Shown here: positions 23,501 to 36,029 of the stretch, one piece after another
Numbering within the stretch: the stretch's first letter is position 1
Layout: every line of letters begins with the position of its first letter
Assembly (NCBI GenBank): GCA_029718625.1
Contig: CM056380.1
Coordinates: forward strand, 18,226,886 to 18,290,885
Direction: 5' to 3'
DNA length: 64,000 nt
Source of the DNA: Synaphobranchus kaupii
Lineage: Eukaryota > Chordata > Actinopteri > Anguilliformes > Synaphobranchidae
The notes under the pieces: model-generated
The model's input: the letters and a program-made list of their open reading frames with translations, nothing else
Told to the model about the DNA's origin: nothing
Databases searched by the model: none
Program-made: the position numbers and the translations under genes

Positions 23501-26500
23501 GGCTGAGGCGAAAGGACGGAGTGAGATTAGGAGGGAAGGACAGGGGAGGAGTGTGACGAGGGAGAGAGAGAGAGAAAAAGAGAGGAGGGCAGAAATCCTG
23601 TACCACTGGTTCTGTGTGTGAGCTGTGAATTTTTTTATTAATGAACAGAAAGCCAAGCACAAAAATAGGCAGCATTCTTTTCAGCAATATTTAGAACAAA
23701 ATCCTTCTTTCTCATAATTATACCGTTTGGTTAGAAACACGCTTCTGGGACTATTCAAATTACTATTTTCACCCCATATTTGACCCGGATCCGGTGTGAG
23801 TACAGCATGCACACGTGTTGTAGCAAGCACTGTTTGCTTAGCGCACCTCCCCACATTTCAGCAGAAGGTTTAGAAATGCTCTTTCTCTGCAGTTGTTTCA
23901 GCAGCTGTTCTGGAAGGCCTGCTTGTGGTGCATGAAAGTGCCCGTCTGGAGCTCCGCTGGGCCATACTTTCGTTGTGGGAATGGCAGACGAAAGGAAGCG
24001 GCCTCGAATGGGGGGGGGGGGGGGTCGGGGTCAGTGTGATGCAGCGGCCTGATGCTTCGCTGAGCCAAAGCCCTGATATTTTGCTGCCATCCTGATATTT
24101 TGCTGCCATTTTGACTTCATCTCTCTCTCTCTCTCTCTCTCTCACTCTCTCCCTTCTTCCCTCTCTCTCCGTTTCTACGACAGCGCCATGCCCGGGCAAC
24201 CAGACGGAAAATCCGGTGATTGTTTCTGACAAAAATAGAGAGGCACAGTGAGAGAGAAAGGGAGAGACAGAAGGAAGAAGAGAAAAACAGGGAAGAAGAG
24301 ATGGAGACTGCATTTCATAGAGAGTGTATTTCATGCCAATAAGTCACACAGTGAGTTGAATTGAATCGAGAGAGAAAGATAAGGGAAGGAGAGAGAGCGA
24401 GATAATGACTGAGAGAAAAAGACAAAATGCACGGAGGGGGCAATGACGCAGGAAAAAGAAAAAGAACAAGTGAAAAGAAGGAGAAGAAGGGAACAGCGAG
24501 TGAACACTAGAGATTGTGTTAGTACACCGTTCACAGTCCCTCTATATTATTAATGTTATTATTTTACTTATTAGACATGATTATTATCAGTCATGTTTAT
24601 AATAAGAGTGACGCCATTCTTTCCCTACAGATGCCACTGTGTTTTGATGGCTCATTAGTATATGACAGTTTTAGCTGCTGGAACATTAGCCCAGTTCACA
24701 AAATACCCCTTCCACTCAAAGTGACTGAAGTGAGTCTATAACAGGTGTGCTGGCCTGTCAGGAAGTAATCACCGCAAACACAGGATGCCGGCCCTCCGCT
24801 CCAGCAGAAAATAGGCTTCCAATTCACTATTTTCCTCACGATTAAACAAAATAAATCATTAAAAAGCTGCAAGTTGACACATTCCCCTTATGGGCATTTG
24901 TGGTTATTAATGGTATAATATTAACTTCACACTTCCTTCCAGAACTGCGTCTCTAGTGTTGTGAGGCTGTGCTGGAGGATGCCAGCCAATAAGACACGTT
25001 TCAATGTGATAATAACATGCTTACTGGCTCTTAAAAAATATTATTATTATTATTATTATTATTACTCTTGAATTTGAGAAAAGGAGAAAAGGGACTACAA
25101 GATGGCCGTTGTCGGTTTTTTGAAAAGGGGGTGGAGGTGGTTGGGCATAAATGTGCAGCGCTCCATTTGTGTCAGTTTCCATTTGTCTGTTGTGTTTGTT
25201 TTCACAGATTTTGGCAATGCCGGGGCGACCACTCCAGGCATGTGGATAACGGCAAGATTAGACCGGACTGGGGGGGGGGTGTTTAGTGAAGGGTATGGGG
25301 GTGAGAGAAGGCAGTGGAGGCAGGACGAGGGTTCCGGGGCCCAAGGTCACCGCCAGAGGTCAGAGTCAGTCACCCTGATGACTGGATTGGGCAGAAAACG
25401 TCTCCCCTCGGTGGCTCTGTCACGTTTAAAACCATAACTCCGGTTCAGAGACGACCTGTTTTCATTCTGTTTCCGCCCCATACCAGGACATGCCCCCCCT
25501 GCTGGCCAGCGCTGGATTGGTCTGAAGCACTTTTTCAGATCATATTTTCACGTAGCCAAAAACTATTGTACGTTTCAGAGATTATAAATAGTGTATATGT
25601 GCACGTGTAACAGATAAATACTGTATATGGTACATTACAGTCTGTGCATGTGTAGCAATTTATCTCACTACTACTTCCACTGGATGCAAACATCCTAACT
25701 TACACGTAGGATTCCATGAAAGTTTGATTCCAAGACTTACAAGTAAACTTGTTTTAAAATAGTAAAAAAAATAATTCTCATAAAAATACCATTTTGTTTA
25801 AGTAATTACAATTGGACGTCTCAATTTGTAACTTTTTCTTGCCACTGTTTGAGTCTTTTTTGTGCCTGCCTTTACTGGATTTTTGGGGATTCAGGCTCAG
25901 TCTTGGCTAATCTGTCCTATTTCCTATGTCTAATATAGACCATGTTTGTGAGATAAATGTACATATGGCAGCACTGCTCCAGTCATCAGAAGATAAGAAC
26001 ATGAAGAGAAAGATCCATTACTGGTAGAGTTCCTGTCCGGTCATTGGAGGATCTACCAGATTTTATAGAGCACAGCAATGATTCCCCATTTGTGTGCAGC
26101 CAAACCCACAACATTCTAGTCAAGAGTCTGGGAAAATCAAATTCAACTTGCTGCAGTTCAGTGGACGTACAGCTGAACGGCTGACCCTTCCCCTCAGATG
26201 AATCAAAAAACTTTGCCTTGAGCGGCGGATGCGGAGGGTAATGTGATAAAATTCAGTCAAGGGTGAGACAAGCTGTCCTATTTGTCCTATTTGGTGAATG
26301 TTCTTTTAATCTCACATCTGGGCATCAGCAGAAATCTCAGCTGTTGCTGGGGTAAAAACCAGTCACTGTTTATTTTTTTGGAAAGAAAGGAGACAAATTA
26401 ACATTTTTGCTAGACATCGTATTTGGCATTTATACATGGACGTACATATACACGGCTCGGATAATGACATAGAGATGAGACAGCTGTAATGTCAACGACT

Positions 26501-27312
26501 GACGTTCCAAGTAGAAAATAGAGAGGAACAAAGCTAATCACTGGACATTGTTGTTCTCTGAGAAAAAAATGGTTCTAGTTCATACCAAAAACAGGTTCTT
26601 CAGTTCTCCCTGTATAAGGAACCTTTTTTTTTTCCATGTCGGGCCCCTATAGGAGATTCTAAGGAGCGTCCTCTGTACAAAGGAACCCTCTGTAAAAGTT
26701 TATTTGTGTAAACTCTTAACGGGGGTTAAACGTAAATAGATCATCATGGAACCATTGACAGAGTGTGTTTTCTAATGGTGAAGGCATCTTCAAGTGGACA
26801 AGGTTCAACACAGAACCCTCATCCATCCCAATATTCCATGCTCCTCCCAGTAAGGTGACATCAGGACTGTTCTATCCTTATTTTAATATCTGTAAGTTCG
26901 CAGGAAAATGGCTTCTATCCCTATTACGCAGTTTGCTATTTTTATAACATTGGTTGCTGGTAACAACTAGCTTGTAAACAAGGACTCCAGATCAGACAGA
27001 TGAGACGGTGAAGGCCAGACGAGATCAGGAGATATCTGAGACCCTGTTTCTTTTCAGGTGACATATATCCAATTTTCTGACAAATCAGATAGGCGTCACT
27101 TTCAGAAACAAGACATCACTGAACTTCCTCTGGAAGTAGTCTTGGGTGTATTATCTGATTTGAATTTAAATGTTCTAGTGCAGGGGTGGGCAAGGAGAGT
27201 CGTATCAGTTTTTGGACTTCATACCAACTTCTGCCCTTAATTATTTAATTAGCCCAATCATATGTGATCTGACATTTTAGCTTCATTTATAAATAGCCCT
27301 CATGGAAATGGA
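23501..27312. other. Non-coding stretch with simple repeats
   Basis: Holds a purine-rich GA/GGA tract (23520-23590), a G-run (24009-24024), a 20-bp direct duplication of CTGATATTTTGCTGCCAT (24072-24110), (CT)n at 24120-24145, GA-rich sequence at 24235-24500 and (TTA)n at 25038-25066. From 25100 to 27300 nothing recognised. Confidence 0.5.
25038..25066. repeat. (TTA)n microsatellite
   Basis: About nine TTA/ATT trinucleotides. Confidence 0.9.
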
Positions 27313-27715
27313 ATTACATTACATTACATTCATTTAGCAGACGCTTTTATCCAAAGCGACGTACAGTAAGTGCATACAGAGACATCATCAAGATCACTAC
27401 AGAACAGACAAAGCACATCCTTCCCATAATGTAGCAGCTATCCCTAGCAATGAACGTCAACTGTAGTTCACAGTAAGCTGTGGGCAAATCAGCAACACCA
27501 CACTTCCATTCCAAATACTATTATAAACAATAATAAACAGACAGGAAAACACAGGGAACTAGTAAACAGGGAACTGATATTCCTAGGTGAGGATATCAGT
27601 CAAGGTGGAGTCTGAAGAGGTGTGTCTTCAGGCCTCGATGGAATGCAGGCAGGGTTGGAGTAGAGCGTAGGGGAATGGGAAGTTCATTCCACCACTGAGG
27701 AGCTAATGTGGAAAA
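27313..27715 (-). mobile_element. L2-clade LINE, 5'-truncated 3' end with ORF remnant
   Basis: The minus strand reads from about 27710 a frame for LAPQWWNELPIPLRSTPTLP, AFHRGLKTHLFRLHLD and a stop at 27596-27598. This is the conserved C-terminus of the reverse-transcriptase protein in L2-type fish LINEs (WNxLPxxxR...FKxxLKTHLF pattern). A roughly 230-bp 3' UTR follows, ending with the TCGCTTTGGATAAAAGCGTC hairpin and (TGTAA)n at 27313-27332. Everything 5' of the last ~38 codons is missing. Confidence 0.85.
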
Positions 27716-27841
27716 ACAGTTCAATCAACTAACGCACAGCTGAAACCGAATGAAAAACACGATACTTTAGCCTATCCGACGGTAGATTGTGACAACGCTG
27801 GTCTGATTGCACTCAGGAATATACTGAAAACATATTGAAAT

Positions 27842-27846
27842 AAAAT
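27842..27846. other. Left 5-bp target duplication of solo LTR
   Basis: AAAAT immediately before TGTCATGG; its partner is at 29689-29693. Confidence 0.8.
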
Positions 27847-29688
27847 TGTCATGGTTTTTAACCCTTTTTCCCCATGCGGTCGTTTTCCTCGGTGGCCACG
27901 CGAGGGCGCTGCCCTTTTGGTGGATGCTTGCTCCGCCCTGCTTTGATTGTGGAGCTTCTGTCTGTATCCACACCTGTGTGTGGTCACCTTAGAGCTATAT
28001 AAGCCTTCCGTTTCCTTCGTTCGGGGCTTCGATATTGTTTTGTATGGTCTGGTATTATTTGTACTGTTTAGTGTGTGGTATTATTTTTTGCCCTTTTATC
28101 GTTTAGCCAGTATGGTATTTTAGGAGACCATTTTTGCTCCCTTTTGTTTGATTGGAGTTTTGCGGGACTTGCCTATGTGCGTTGAGCATTAAGGTTAAAT
28201 TCCTTTTTTTTGTTTCATGCTCGTTTCAGTCGCCGCTTCCTGGTCTTTCCTTTTTCTCGTTACCTTTCCTCTTACTGAGATGTAGGGCTTTATCCATACG
28301 GTGAGTCAGGGCATTATTTGTTATTTGTACCATTTATGCTACTCGCCTATTCTAATGCCTCATTGCTGAGGCAGGGCTTTGTCCTTACTGGCTCTTTGGT
28401 ATCTCGTAGAAGTATGGGACCGCAGATCTCTGCTCTATTTCTCCTGGGAGATCGGGCGTTCACGCTTCTACATAGTTACTTAGCTCGTAGAAGTATAGGG
28501 TAGCAGTTCTTTGTCCCATTTGCCTTTCTGAGAAACTTACTGAGAAACCAAGCGTTTGAGCTTCTACTCATTTCCGTGTTACAGTGAGCCGGTTCGTAGC
28601 GTTAGTAGTTAGTAGTTTGTTCCCTGTTTTGTCTCCTTCTCATGGACTACGTTCCCCTTTGTTGTGAGTCAGGGTTTCTTTATTATATTGAGAGGCAGTG
28701 CGTGCTATTTTCTATTAAGTTTGCATGGGTCTTTTGGTACAGCTGTTCTGTTCATACTTTTTACCTGCGGGACGATTTTGTTCGGAACTGTTGTTTTGTT
28801 CGTTCTCCGGGTGTGTCTCTCCTTATATGGAGCTTGGGCGATGTTGAGGACATGTTTGTGTGTGACTGCGTGTTTCTGAAAGTAGCCTCGGAACTTCGCC
28901 TCGTTACATATTCCTTTACTGAGAGGCTAGGGCGTGTGTTTTTATATTAAGTTTGCGTTAGTCATGTTTGATAGTAAAGTTATGGGACGACGGTGCTCCG
29001 TCGGCTCGCCTGTAAAATGTTTCTCCTGGGAGATCGGGCGTTTACCCCTTTATGTTTTCTGCATGTGACTGCGAGCCTATGAAACTAGCCATGGAATGTT
29101 ATATCTGTTCCTTCCCCTGTTACATTCCTCTTTACCAAGAGGCACGGCGTTTATTTTCTATCAAACATGTTTTGGTCTTTTAGCCGGTAACTGTCCGGTG
29201 CAGCCTGTCCTGTTCGTTCCTTTTGGTACCTGTCTCCGTACATGGAGTTTGACGATTTTGTTCGGAACTGTAGTTCTGTTTCGTCTTTCGGTACATGTCT
29301 TCCTATAGGGAAGATTGGGCGATGTTGTGGACATGTTTGTGTGTGACTGCGAGTCTGAGAGTAGCCTTGGAACGTTGGATCTGTTCCTTTCGCCTCCTCA
29401 TATACAATCGTATCATTTTGCAGTGTTTGTTGACTGTTTTATTTGTGCCATTACGCTACTCGCCCGTTCTTATGTGTCTCGTATTATTTCTGGCTACTGA
29501 GAAACCTGTCGTTGCGCTTGTACTTATTGGCGTGTGACAGTGAGCCGGTTAGTAGTGTCTGTAGGCGTGTTCGTTGTTTTGTCTCCCTCCCTTAACTGCG
29601 GGGTTTCCCGCCTTAGTGGCCTTAGGGCTTAAAGAATCCCCTTGCTGTTTTTGGCTCCTCCTACCTCACACGTTACGCCGCCATTACA
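27847..29688 (+). mobile_element. Solo LTR, gypsy-like, 1842 bp
   Basis: Begins TGTCATGGTT and ends CCATTACA, with the TG...CA termini of an LTR, and is bounded by perfect 5-bp AAAAT duplications. A TATA box (CTATATAAG, 27995-28003) is followed about 25 bp later by GGGGCTTCGATATTG. The same arrangement occurs in the unrelated-length LTR at 55158-55870. The LTR is unusually long, partly through internal duplication: GACGATTTTGTTCGGAACTG at 28771 and 29249, and GCGATGTTG plus GACATGTTTGTGTGTGACTG at about 28847 and 29321. It has no internal retroviral-type genes. It lies antisense to dock3. Confidence 0.85.
27995..28003 (+). promoter_or_regulatory. LTR TATA box
   Basis: CTATATAAG upstream of the CTTCGATATTG block that is shared with the second solo LTR. 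Confidence 0.6.
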
Positions 29689-29693
29689 AAAAT

Positions 29694-30079
29694 ATACTAT
29701 AAATATATTGCAACACTTCACAAAATGTGGGAGAATATACAAATAACTGCTTTCAGATATTAAATATAATATTTAAAAAATATGCTGCTGTGATAAATAT
29801 TTCTCATTATATCTTAAAGATGTATACTTATAATAAATTTCAGCACATTCCATTTCCAGTAAGCTCATGAAGCACAGCTGATAATGCTTTAGTAGCTCAA
29901 TATTAAATGAAAATTGAGTCAGGGGTAGGCTATTTGGTGGAAATAAAAGCCTGTGTATACACCAGCCCTCCAGGAATGAAATTTCCCTACCCTCACTCCT
30001 AGTATGTCTTCTCCTGTCATCAACACTCAACTGACAGATAGGGATCATGTGATCTCATAGTGATCATGCATGAGACTAT
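29694..30079. other. Unassigned AT-rich non-coding sequence
   Basis: Nothing recognised. Confidence 0.45.
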
Positions 30080-30624
30080 GGCTGTGTCCGAATTAGAGCC
30101 CTGTTCCCTGTCCACTGTCCCCTGTCCACTCAGACCCCTGTCTACTATGTGCCCTGTCCCCTCACATTGCAAGCAGTGTGTGAAAGAAATCCCGCAAAAC
30201 TCTTTCCAAACTAGTGAGGAAGTAGTTTGTAATATCTTTTTTAATTTTTTAATTTTTATTGAGAATATCAATCAGTTAACATATGACAATTGTTACAAAG
30301 TGTAGACTATGAATGAAGATAGAATTAACAAAAATAAAAAAGAGTATTTCGTAATATGACCCACTCTTGTACCATAGATATGCATATACGCTCTTTTACG
30401 TTTTTACTTCCGAGTTATTTACTGAAATTGTCGGGTGAGTGCACAGTTCTGCAGATGAGTGTGCTCCTGAATTCCCTCAACAAAACCCCGGAAATAAGGG
30501 GTTCATCCTGGTATTTTAAGTGCCCCCATTTGTGAGAAAAAGTCGCCCACTCAAAAAATTTTTAACAAAGTGGACTCAAATATGCGTACTCAAAAGGGTG
30601 TAGGGCTCTGATTCGGACACAGCC
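30080..30624. mobile_element. MITE-like element with GGCTGTGTCCGAAT ends (copy 2)
   Basis: GGCTGTGTCCGAATTAGAGC on the left is mirrored by CTCTGATTCGGACACAGCC on the right. Same family as 19005-19675; the interior differs in length by about 130 bp. Target duplication not resolved. Confidence 0.82.
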
Positions 30625-30639
30625 CATGACGATGAATTA

Positions 30640-30988
30640 CCCTGCCATAGAGTTGCACTACCATAGAGTAACCCTGCCATAGTTATCCAGCCATAGAGTA
30701 CCCAACCGTAGAGTTTCCCTACCATAGTTACCTTGCCATAGAGTTAGCCTGCCATAGGTTTACCTTACCAAAGATTTACCCCGGCCATAGAGTTACCCTA
30801 CCATGGAGTATCCAGCCATAGAATTACCCTGCCATAATTACCATACCATAGAATACCCAGTCATAGAGTTACCCTACCATGGAGTATCCAGCCATAGAGT
30901 TACCCTGCCATAATTACCATACCATAGAATACCCAGTCATAGAGTTACCTTACCATAGCCTACCCAGCTATCATGTTAGCCTGCCATA
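30640..30988. repeat. CCATAGAGTTACC minisatellite, degenerate
   Basis: Short units of about 15-17 bp (CCATAGAGTTACCCTG and variants) with a 76-bp higher-order repeat (CCATGGAGTATCCAGCCATA at 30801 and 30877). Confidence 0.88.
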
Positions 30989-33546
30989 GAGCTGTACAAA
31001 GCAGCTGGGACATACATGGTTGGACATATCATGAGCGTCAGATCACCACATATAGTGGACGTATAGAAATAGATTTTTCAGCTGTGTCTGATCTGAATGT
31101 AAACAAGGCGAAAGTCAACATGTAGTTTATATTTATGTATTATTTATATTTGTGAAAACTTGAAACTGATTAATTTTTTGTCACAGGGGACCTGGCATGA
31201 TCAGGCCTGTTGAGAGAATGTTATTCAGAGATGAGAATTTGAATTCTGTGTGTTCATTTTCATTTTAGTGGGAAAAATAACATTCTGAAAATGTTGTTTG
31301 CACGTACGCTTCACAATGCTTTAGCTAAATTAAACCAAAACCATTGGGAGATGTTAGGAATAAGGCTTTATGTGATATGCATGGAATGTTTAAGTGTCCA
31401 TTCTTAGCAGAAACAGGAGCCAGCCCTGGTTTCACCTTGCATGCAGTGATTGCATTCACTGTCCAATCAAAAAATGGACACTAAAACAGAAATATATTTT
31501 TAAAAACTCCAGAAAACACCCATCTCTTTTAGTAAAGCTTTCACAAAGTGACCATAGCTGCTGCAATGTGGCCTGATTGGAAGATGGCATGAAAGATGTG
31601 CCATCAGAGAGGATTCTGGGAGCCGGGCCATTTACGCAATAGCTGATAAAAGAAACATTGTACAATAATTAAGTTAACAAAATTGAATAAATAGAATTAG
31701 GCCCCTCCCATTACTACAATGTCCTCTATCCAATCAGGATGCAGACTTGTAATCCATGACAAGCTTAGACATACCACTGCATTTTTTTCACTCAAGCAAG
31801 ATCACTGCAGCAACTATGCAACTGTACCACACAGCTGGAAAAGCAGATGCAGACAAGTTGCAGGGCCTCAAATCGGCCAGAGGGGTCACTAGTGAGCGAT
31901 GTGGTAGGGGTATCCAACAGCTGCAGTTCAGATTTTGTCCAGCAGGCTGTGAAACACCTGGGCATTGTGGCATCGTACACGAGTTTCACGAGAGTCAAAC
32001 GTACCACTCAGTAACGCTCCATAAGTGAACCGTGTCTAAAAACAGTCGAGACTCAAGCTGCACTAAAAGATAATAGTTAGTTGGTATGTTTTCCTGAACC
32101 ACATAAAAGCATGTTTAATTTCTCCACAACTGAAGTCCCTAACAAGAAATCTCCTTATTAGGGATATATTTAATTATTTACATCTTGAATTTGCTTAATT
32201 GTAAATAAGACTGTTTTCTCACGCCATTCCATTTTGTTGGCATTGCAGTCAAATGTGCTTACAATAGCAGTCAAAGTGGAGGCAGGCCAGTATTCACAAA
32301 ATGTTGAAAACTTATAAATATTTTATTGCATGTTTATTGATGTAAAAATAGCAAGGAATTAAATATAATGTGAGTGATGATCACTTACTAATGTAGTATT
32401 CTCACTTCAGCGCACTAAGACCGTTTCTAAATAGACTTGGCAGTAGAGCATGTAAATATCCTCCAATGTCTCCAGTCCTGCAAATATTTATTTGAATCCC
32501 ATCCAGTCTTGCATATCTTACAGAATGGGTGGATTAGCAGTGTTCCACTGCAGCATACTCATCAATTTCATGGTGTGGCCTGTTGTGATTGAAGTGTGCT
32601 TAAAAAGCCGCCTATAGCCAGGATACAGCCATGTCTCATGTGGGACCCAGCTTTTAATACAGTAAAAGACCTGAAGGTCACAACTTTTTGTACTTCATCC
32701 TCACCTTTTGCCAAGGATCTATAACACATATATTTATTTCATGAAGTATTCATGCAAAAATGTGTATTTTGGTTTAATTTTCAGACTAAAATGTTCTTTT
32801 TAAAAAACATTAAATTGGTATTGTAAAAAATAACCTGCTCAAACAGAAAATATTTATTCTTGGTTTAATTTCATATTTTTATTGTTCTATTGTTCATTAA
32901 TCATTTAGTAATATTACACAAGAACATAATTTTTATTTAGAAAATGCTGTAGTACATTGCTCTTACAAGGTAAAGACATTGGAATCAGTGAAATAAAGAT
33001 AGTAATAATTCATATTATGTTTGCCGGGCGCCAGGCCGGCCTACAAGAGCGAAAGTCGCTAACTGACTGAGTGATGTCTACCTTGTTGAAAGTCACGCGA
33101 GAAGTGGCGTAAATAGCCAGAGTAAATGGTGGTAGTATACTGATCTTGCTGTGTTTGTGTGTAAGCACGGTTACCTAACAACCGATGGCACTTTTTTCAT
33201 ATCGCGCACAGCTGATCGGTTGGGTAAATAGACCGGTTTCTAAGTAACATCACAGTAGAGGTGCACACAGTCCTCGGGCAGGATATTCAATATTTCAAAA
33301 GAAATCAACATGGACTTGTAATTGCAGAAGCACTTAACTTTGAAGCACTTAACCTAGCTAAGCAGTTTGATGTAAATATGTGTAATATTTTTTCAATTTA
33401 GCAAGTGTCCAGGAAGTATTTATGCTGGCTCCCATCCCATTTCATCAAATAACTAACGTTAGGCACTCAATTGAATGAAGACAGCTTTGACCGTATTCAT
33501 CATAGGTTTCTATCACAATGACAGTGTAAACACGGCACCATAATCA
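30989..33546. other. Unassigned non-coding sequence
   Basis: AT-rich. Contains the first copy of a dispersed repeat (31287-31410). Open frames near 31756-32028 have no domain signature. Confidence 0.4.
31287..31410. repeat. Dispersed repeat, copy 1
   Basis: Shares GAAAATGTTGTTTGCAC, GGGAGATGTTAGGAAT and GTGATATGCATGGAATGTTT with 35868-35971 in the same orientation, so an interspersed or locally duplicated sequence of about 120 bp. Confidence 0.75.
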
Positions 33547-34521
33547 GGCTCTAGTTGTCTGACTATTCTCAGACTAGTTCTCTGACTATTCTCAGGCTCT
33601 AGTTGTTTGACTATTCTCAGGCTCTAGTTGTTTGACTATTCTCAGGCTCTAGTTGTTTGACTATTCTCAGGCTCTAGTTGTTTGACTTTTCTCAGGCTCT
33701 AGTTGTTTGACTATTCTCAGACTCTAGTTCTCTGACTATTCTCAGGCTCTAGTTGTTTGACTATTCTCAGACTAGTTCTCTTGACTATTCTCAGGCTCTA
33801 GTTGTTTGACTATTCTCAGACTCTAGTTCTCTGACTATTCTCAGGCTCTAGTTGTTTGACTATTCTCAGGCTCTAGTTGTTTGACTATTCTCAGACTCTA
33901 GTTCTCTGACGATTCTCAGGCTCTAGTTGTTTGACTATTCTCAGACTCTAGTTCTCTGACTATTCTCAGACTCTACTTCTCTGACTATTCTCAGGCTCTA
34001 GTTCTCTGACTATTCTCAGGCTCTAGTTGTTTGACTATTCTCAGGCTCTAGTTCTCTGACTATTCTCAGGCTCTAGTTGTCTGACTATTCTCAGCCTCTA
34101 GTTCTCTGACTATTCTCAGGCTCTAGTTGTCTGACTATTCTCAGGCTCTAGTTGTCTGACTATTCTCAGGCTCTAGTTGTTTGACTATTCTCAGGCTCTA
34201 GTTCTCTGACTGTTCTCAGGCTCTAGTTCTCTGACTATTCTCAGGCTCTAGTTCTCTGACTATTCTCAGGCTCTAGTTGTTTGACTATTCTCAGGCTCTA
34301 GTTCTCTGACTATTCTCAGGCTCTAGTTGTTTGACTATTCTCAGGCTCTAGTTCTCTGACTATTCTCAGGCTCTAGTTCTCTGACTGTTCTCAGGCTCTA
34401 GTTCTCTGACTATTCTCAGGCTCTAGTTGTTTGACTATTCTCAGACTCTAGTTCTCTGACTATTCTCAGGCTCTAGTTCTCTGACTGTTCTCAGGGCTCT
34501 GCTTGTTTGACTATTCTCAGG
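33547..34521. repeat. 25-bp minisatellite, about 39 copies
   Basis: The unit is CTCTAGTTGTTTGACTATTC plus TCAGG. It alternates between TTGTTTGAC and TTCTCTGAC versions, with occasional TTGTCTGAC. Units are directly adjacent, with no unique spacers. Confidence 0.95.
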
Positions 34522-34566
34522 TCTCTCATTCAGTTTAGCTTTCCACCTGTGCGTGTGGCTGGCTTA

Positions 34567-35203
34567 CGCCTAGTCTAGACTGCATCCGTCACGCGAGCAT
34601 CGCATTAACGCGTCCCTGAAGCGACTGTCTGTACAGCTTCCGTATTGCCCGTGCATTTGCATACCCACAGATCCTTGCGTTCAGGTTGCTGCTTTCAGCA
34701 AACTTGGTGCAAAAGAGGTGTGTTTTGACCGTTAGATGATGAACCACAATAAACAATGTTTCCCCCAGATAATCATGTAGGCTCTGATAAAGATATACAA
34801 TAATAACTTTATTTGTATACCACTTTTCAAAACTGATTACACAATACATAATCAATAAATAAACCGGGAGAAAACATGCCATCGGAAATAATGAAAACAA
34901 AGAACAAGTTCAGATGATAAGCTAATATGATAAAAGTTTAATGATTAAAATGATAAAATGACAACAACCCAAAGTTTGACATGTATTAAGTGCCTTTTTA
35001 TTTGGCATCAACCTCGTATTGTCGAAAAAATAGACCTGAAGCGTAAATAAACGCTTCAGGTCGCTTTACGTTCGTGAGACGGAGCTGAGACGCGGAGCCG
35101 GAGCCGGTGCAGACAGCTGCATAGATTAAAATGAGAGCGTTTCTTTTCCGAGAGACGGACGTCTACAAAACGCAGCGAAAACGCGTCTGGTCTAGACTAG
35201 GCT
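34567..35203. mobile_element. PIF/Harbinger-like non-autonomous element with GCCTAGTCTAGAC ends
   Basis: The left end CGCCTAGTCTAGACTGC and, inverted, the right end AGCCTAGTCTAGACCAGACG are flanked by TTA at 34564-34566 and 35204-35206. The interior includes a LINE-tail-like fragment on the minus strand (34796-34845) and a small CTGAAGCG.../CGCTTCAG hairpin near 35037-35062. Confidence 0.65.
34796..34845 (-). mobile_element. LINE 3'-tail-like fragment, minus strand
   Basis: On the minus strand, GAAAAGTGGTATACAAATAA then AGTTATTATTG resembles fish LINE 3' tails. Nested in the 34567-35203 element. Confidence 0.45.
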
Positions 35204-35867
35204 TTAGTTTCAAGTGCTGGCAAAAATAAGAGAGAGAAGGGAGGAACTGAGAGCCCTTTTTTTTTTTTCTTAAAGAAGAGAGGGACCGCACCCTCATTTT
35301 GTATATATTTTTGACTTTTTCCAGACAAGGTAGAAAACAGAGAGGGTAACAGATAATGACCACAGCTGAGAAAGTGCCACAGCTGGGACTGAACCCATAC
35401 TCGTGCTGGAAGAATGTGCACATACCTTGAAAGTCGGCCGTAGTCTGTGCCACGCATCATGGGCAGAAGCCAATGTTTAAGTCTCATGCACAAATCCTCT
35501 TTTCTTATTTCTACTGTTACATAAGTTTACAGTTTAGTCCTTTGATGTATGTGATTTGCATATTTTACTGCAATAGCAGTATTGGATGTAATGTTAAATT
35601 TTTTTTTCCTGAGATTTTAATTATGTGGAAAGGGGTCCTTAACGGCTATTTCAACATTCTTGTTAAAATAAATGCCTACCGTTTTGAAGAAAGGCCTCCC
35701 TTTGGAAAACACTGGTGTTTGGTGGGAGTTTTGAAATGGCTGCATTTGTATTTTAAAATGTAAAAGAAATTCATGGGTTGAAAGCCATACTCAGGATACT
35801 ATTAAATGTAATTTAATTTTCTACTTAATTAATTCTTGGTTGTTTTTTTGTGAATCAGTGATGGTGT

Positions 35868-35971
35868 GAAAATGTTGTTTGCACATACACTTAAATCAAA
35901 ACCATCGGGAGATGTTAGGAATGAGGCTGCATGTGATATGCATGGAATGTTTAAGTGTCCGTTCCAAGCAG
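35868..35971. repeat. Dispersed repeat, copy 2
   Basis: Same sequence family as 31287-31410, here with an internal deletion of about 20 bp near the middle. Confidence 0.75.
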
Positions 35972-35973
35972 AC

Positions 35974-35981
35974 GGTGATGG

Positions 35982-36026
<45 letters not shown>

Positions 36027-36029
36027 CGT
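35974..36029. repeat. (GAT)n microsatellite
   Basis: About 17 near-perfect GAT triplets. It generates poly-Asp, poly-Met and poly-His frames that are not genes. Confidence 0.95.

Noticed and set aside
28318..29537. Several 60-100 codon frames as retroviral genes
   Set aside because: They lie inside a solo LTR bounded by TG...CA and target duplications, and no gag/pol motif is present.
33547..34521. Regular direct repeats resembling a CRISPR array
   Set aside because: Units abut with no unique spacers, and the DNA is vertebrate; this is a minisatellite.
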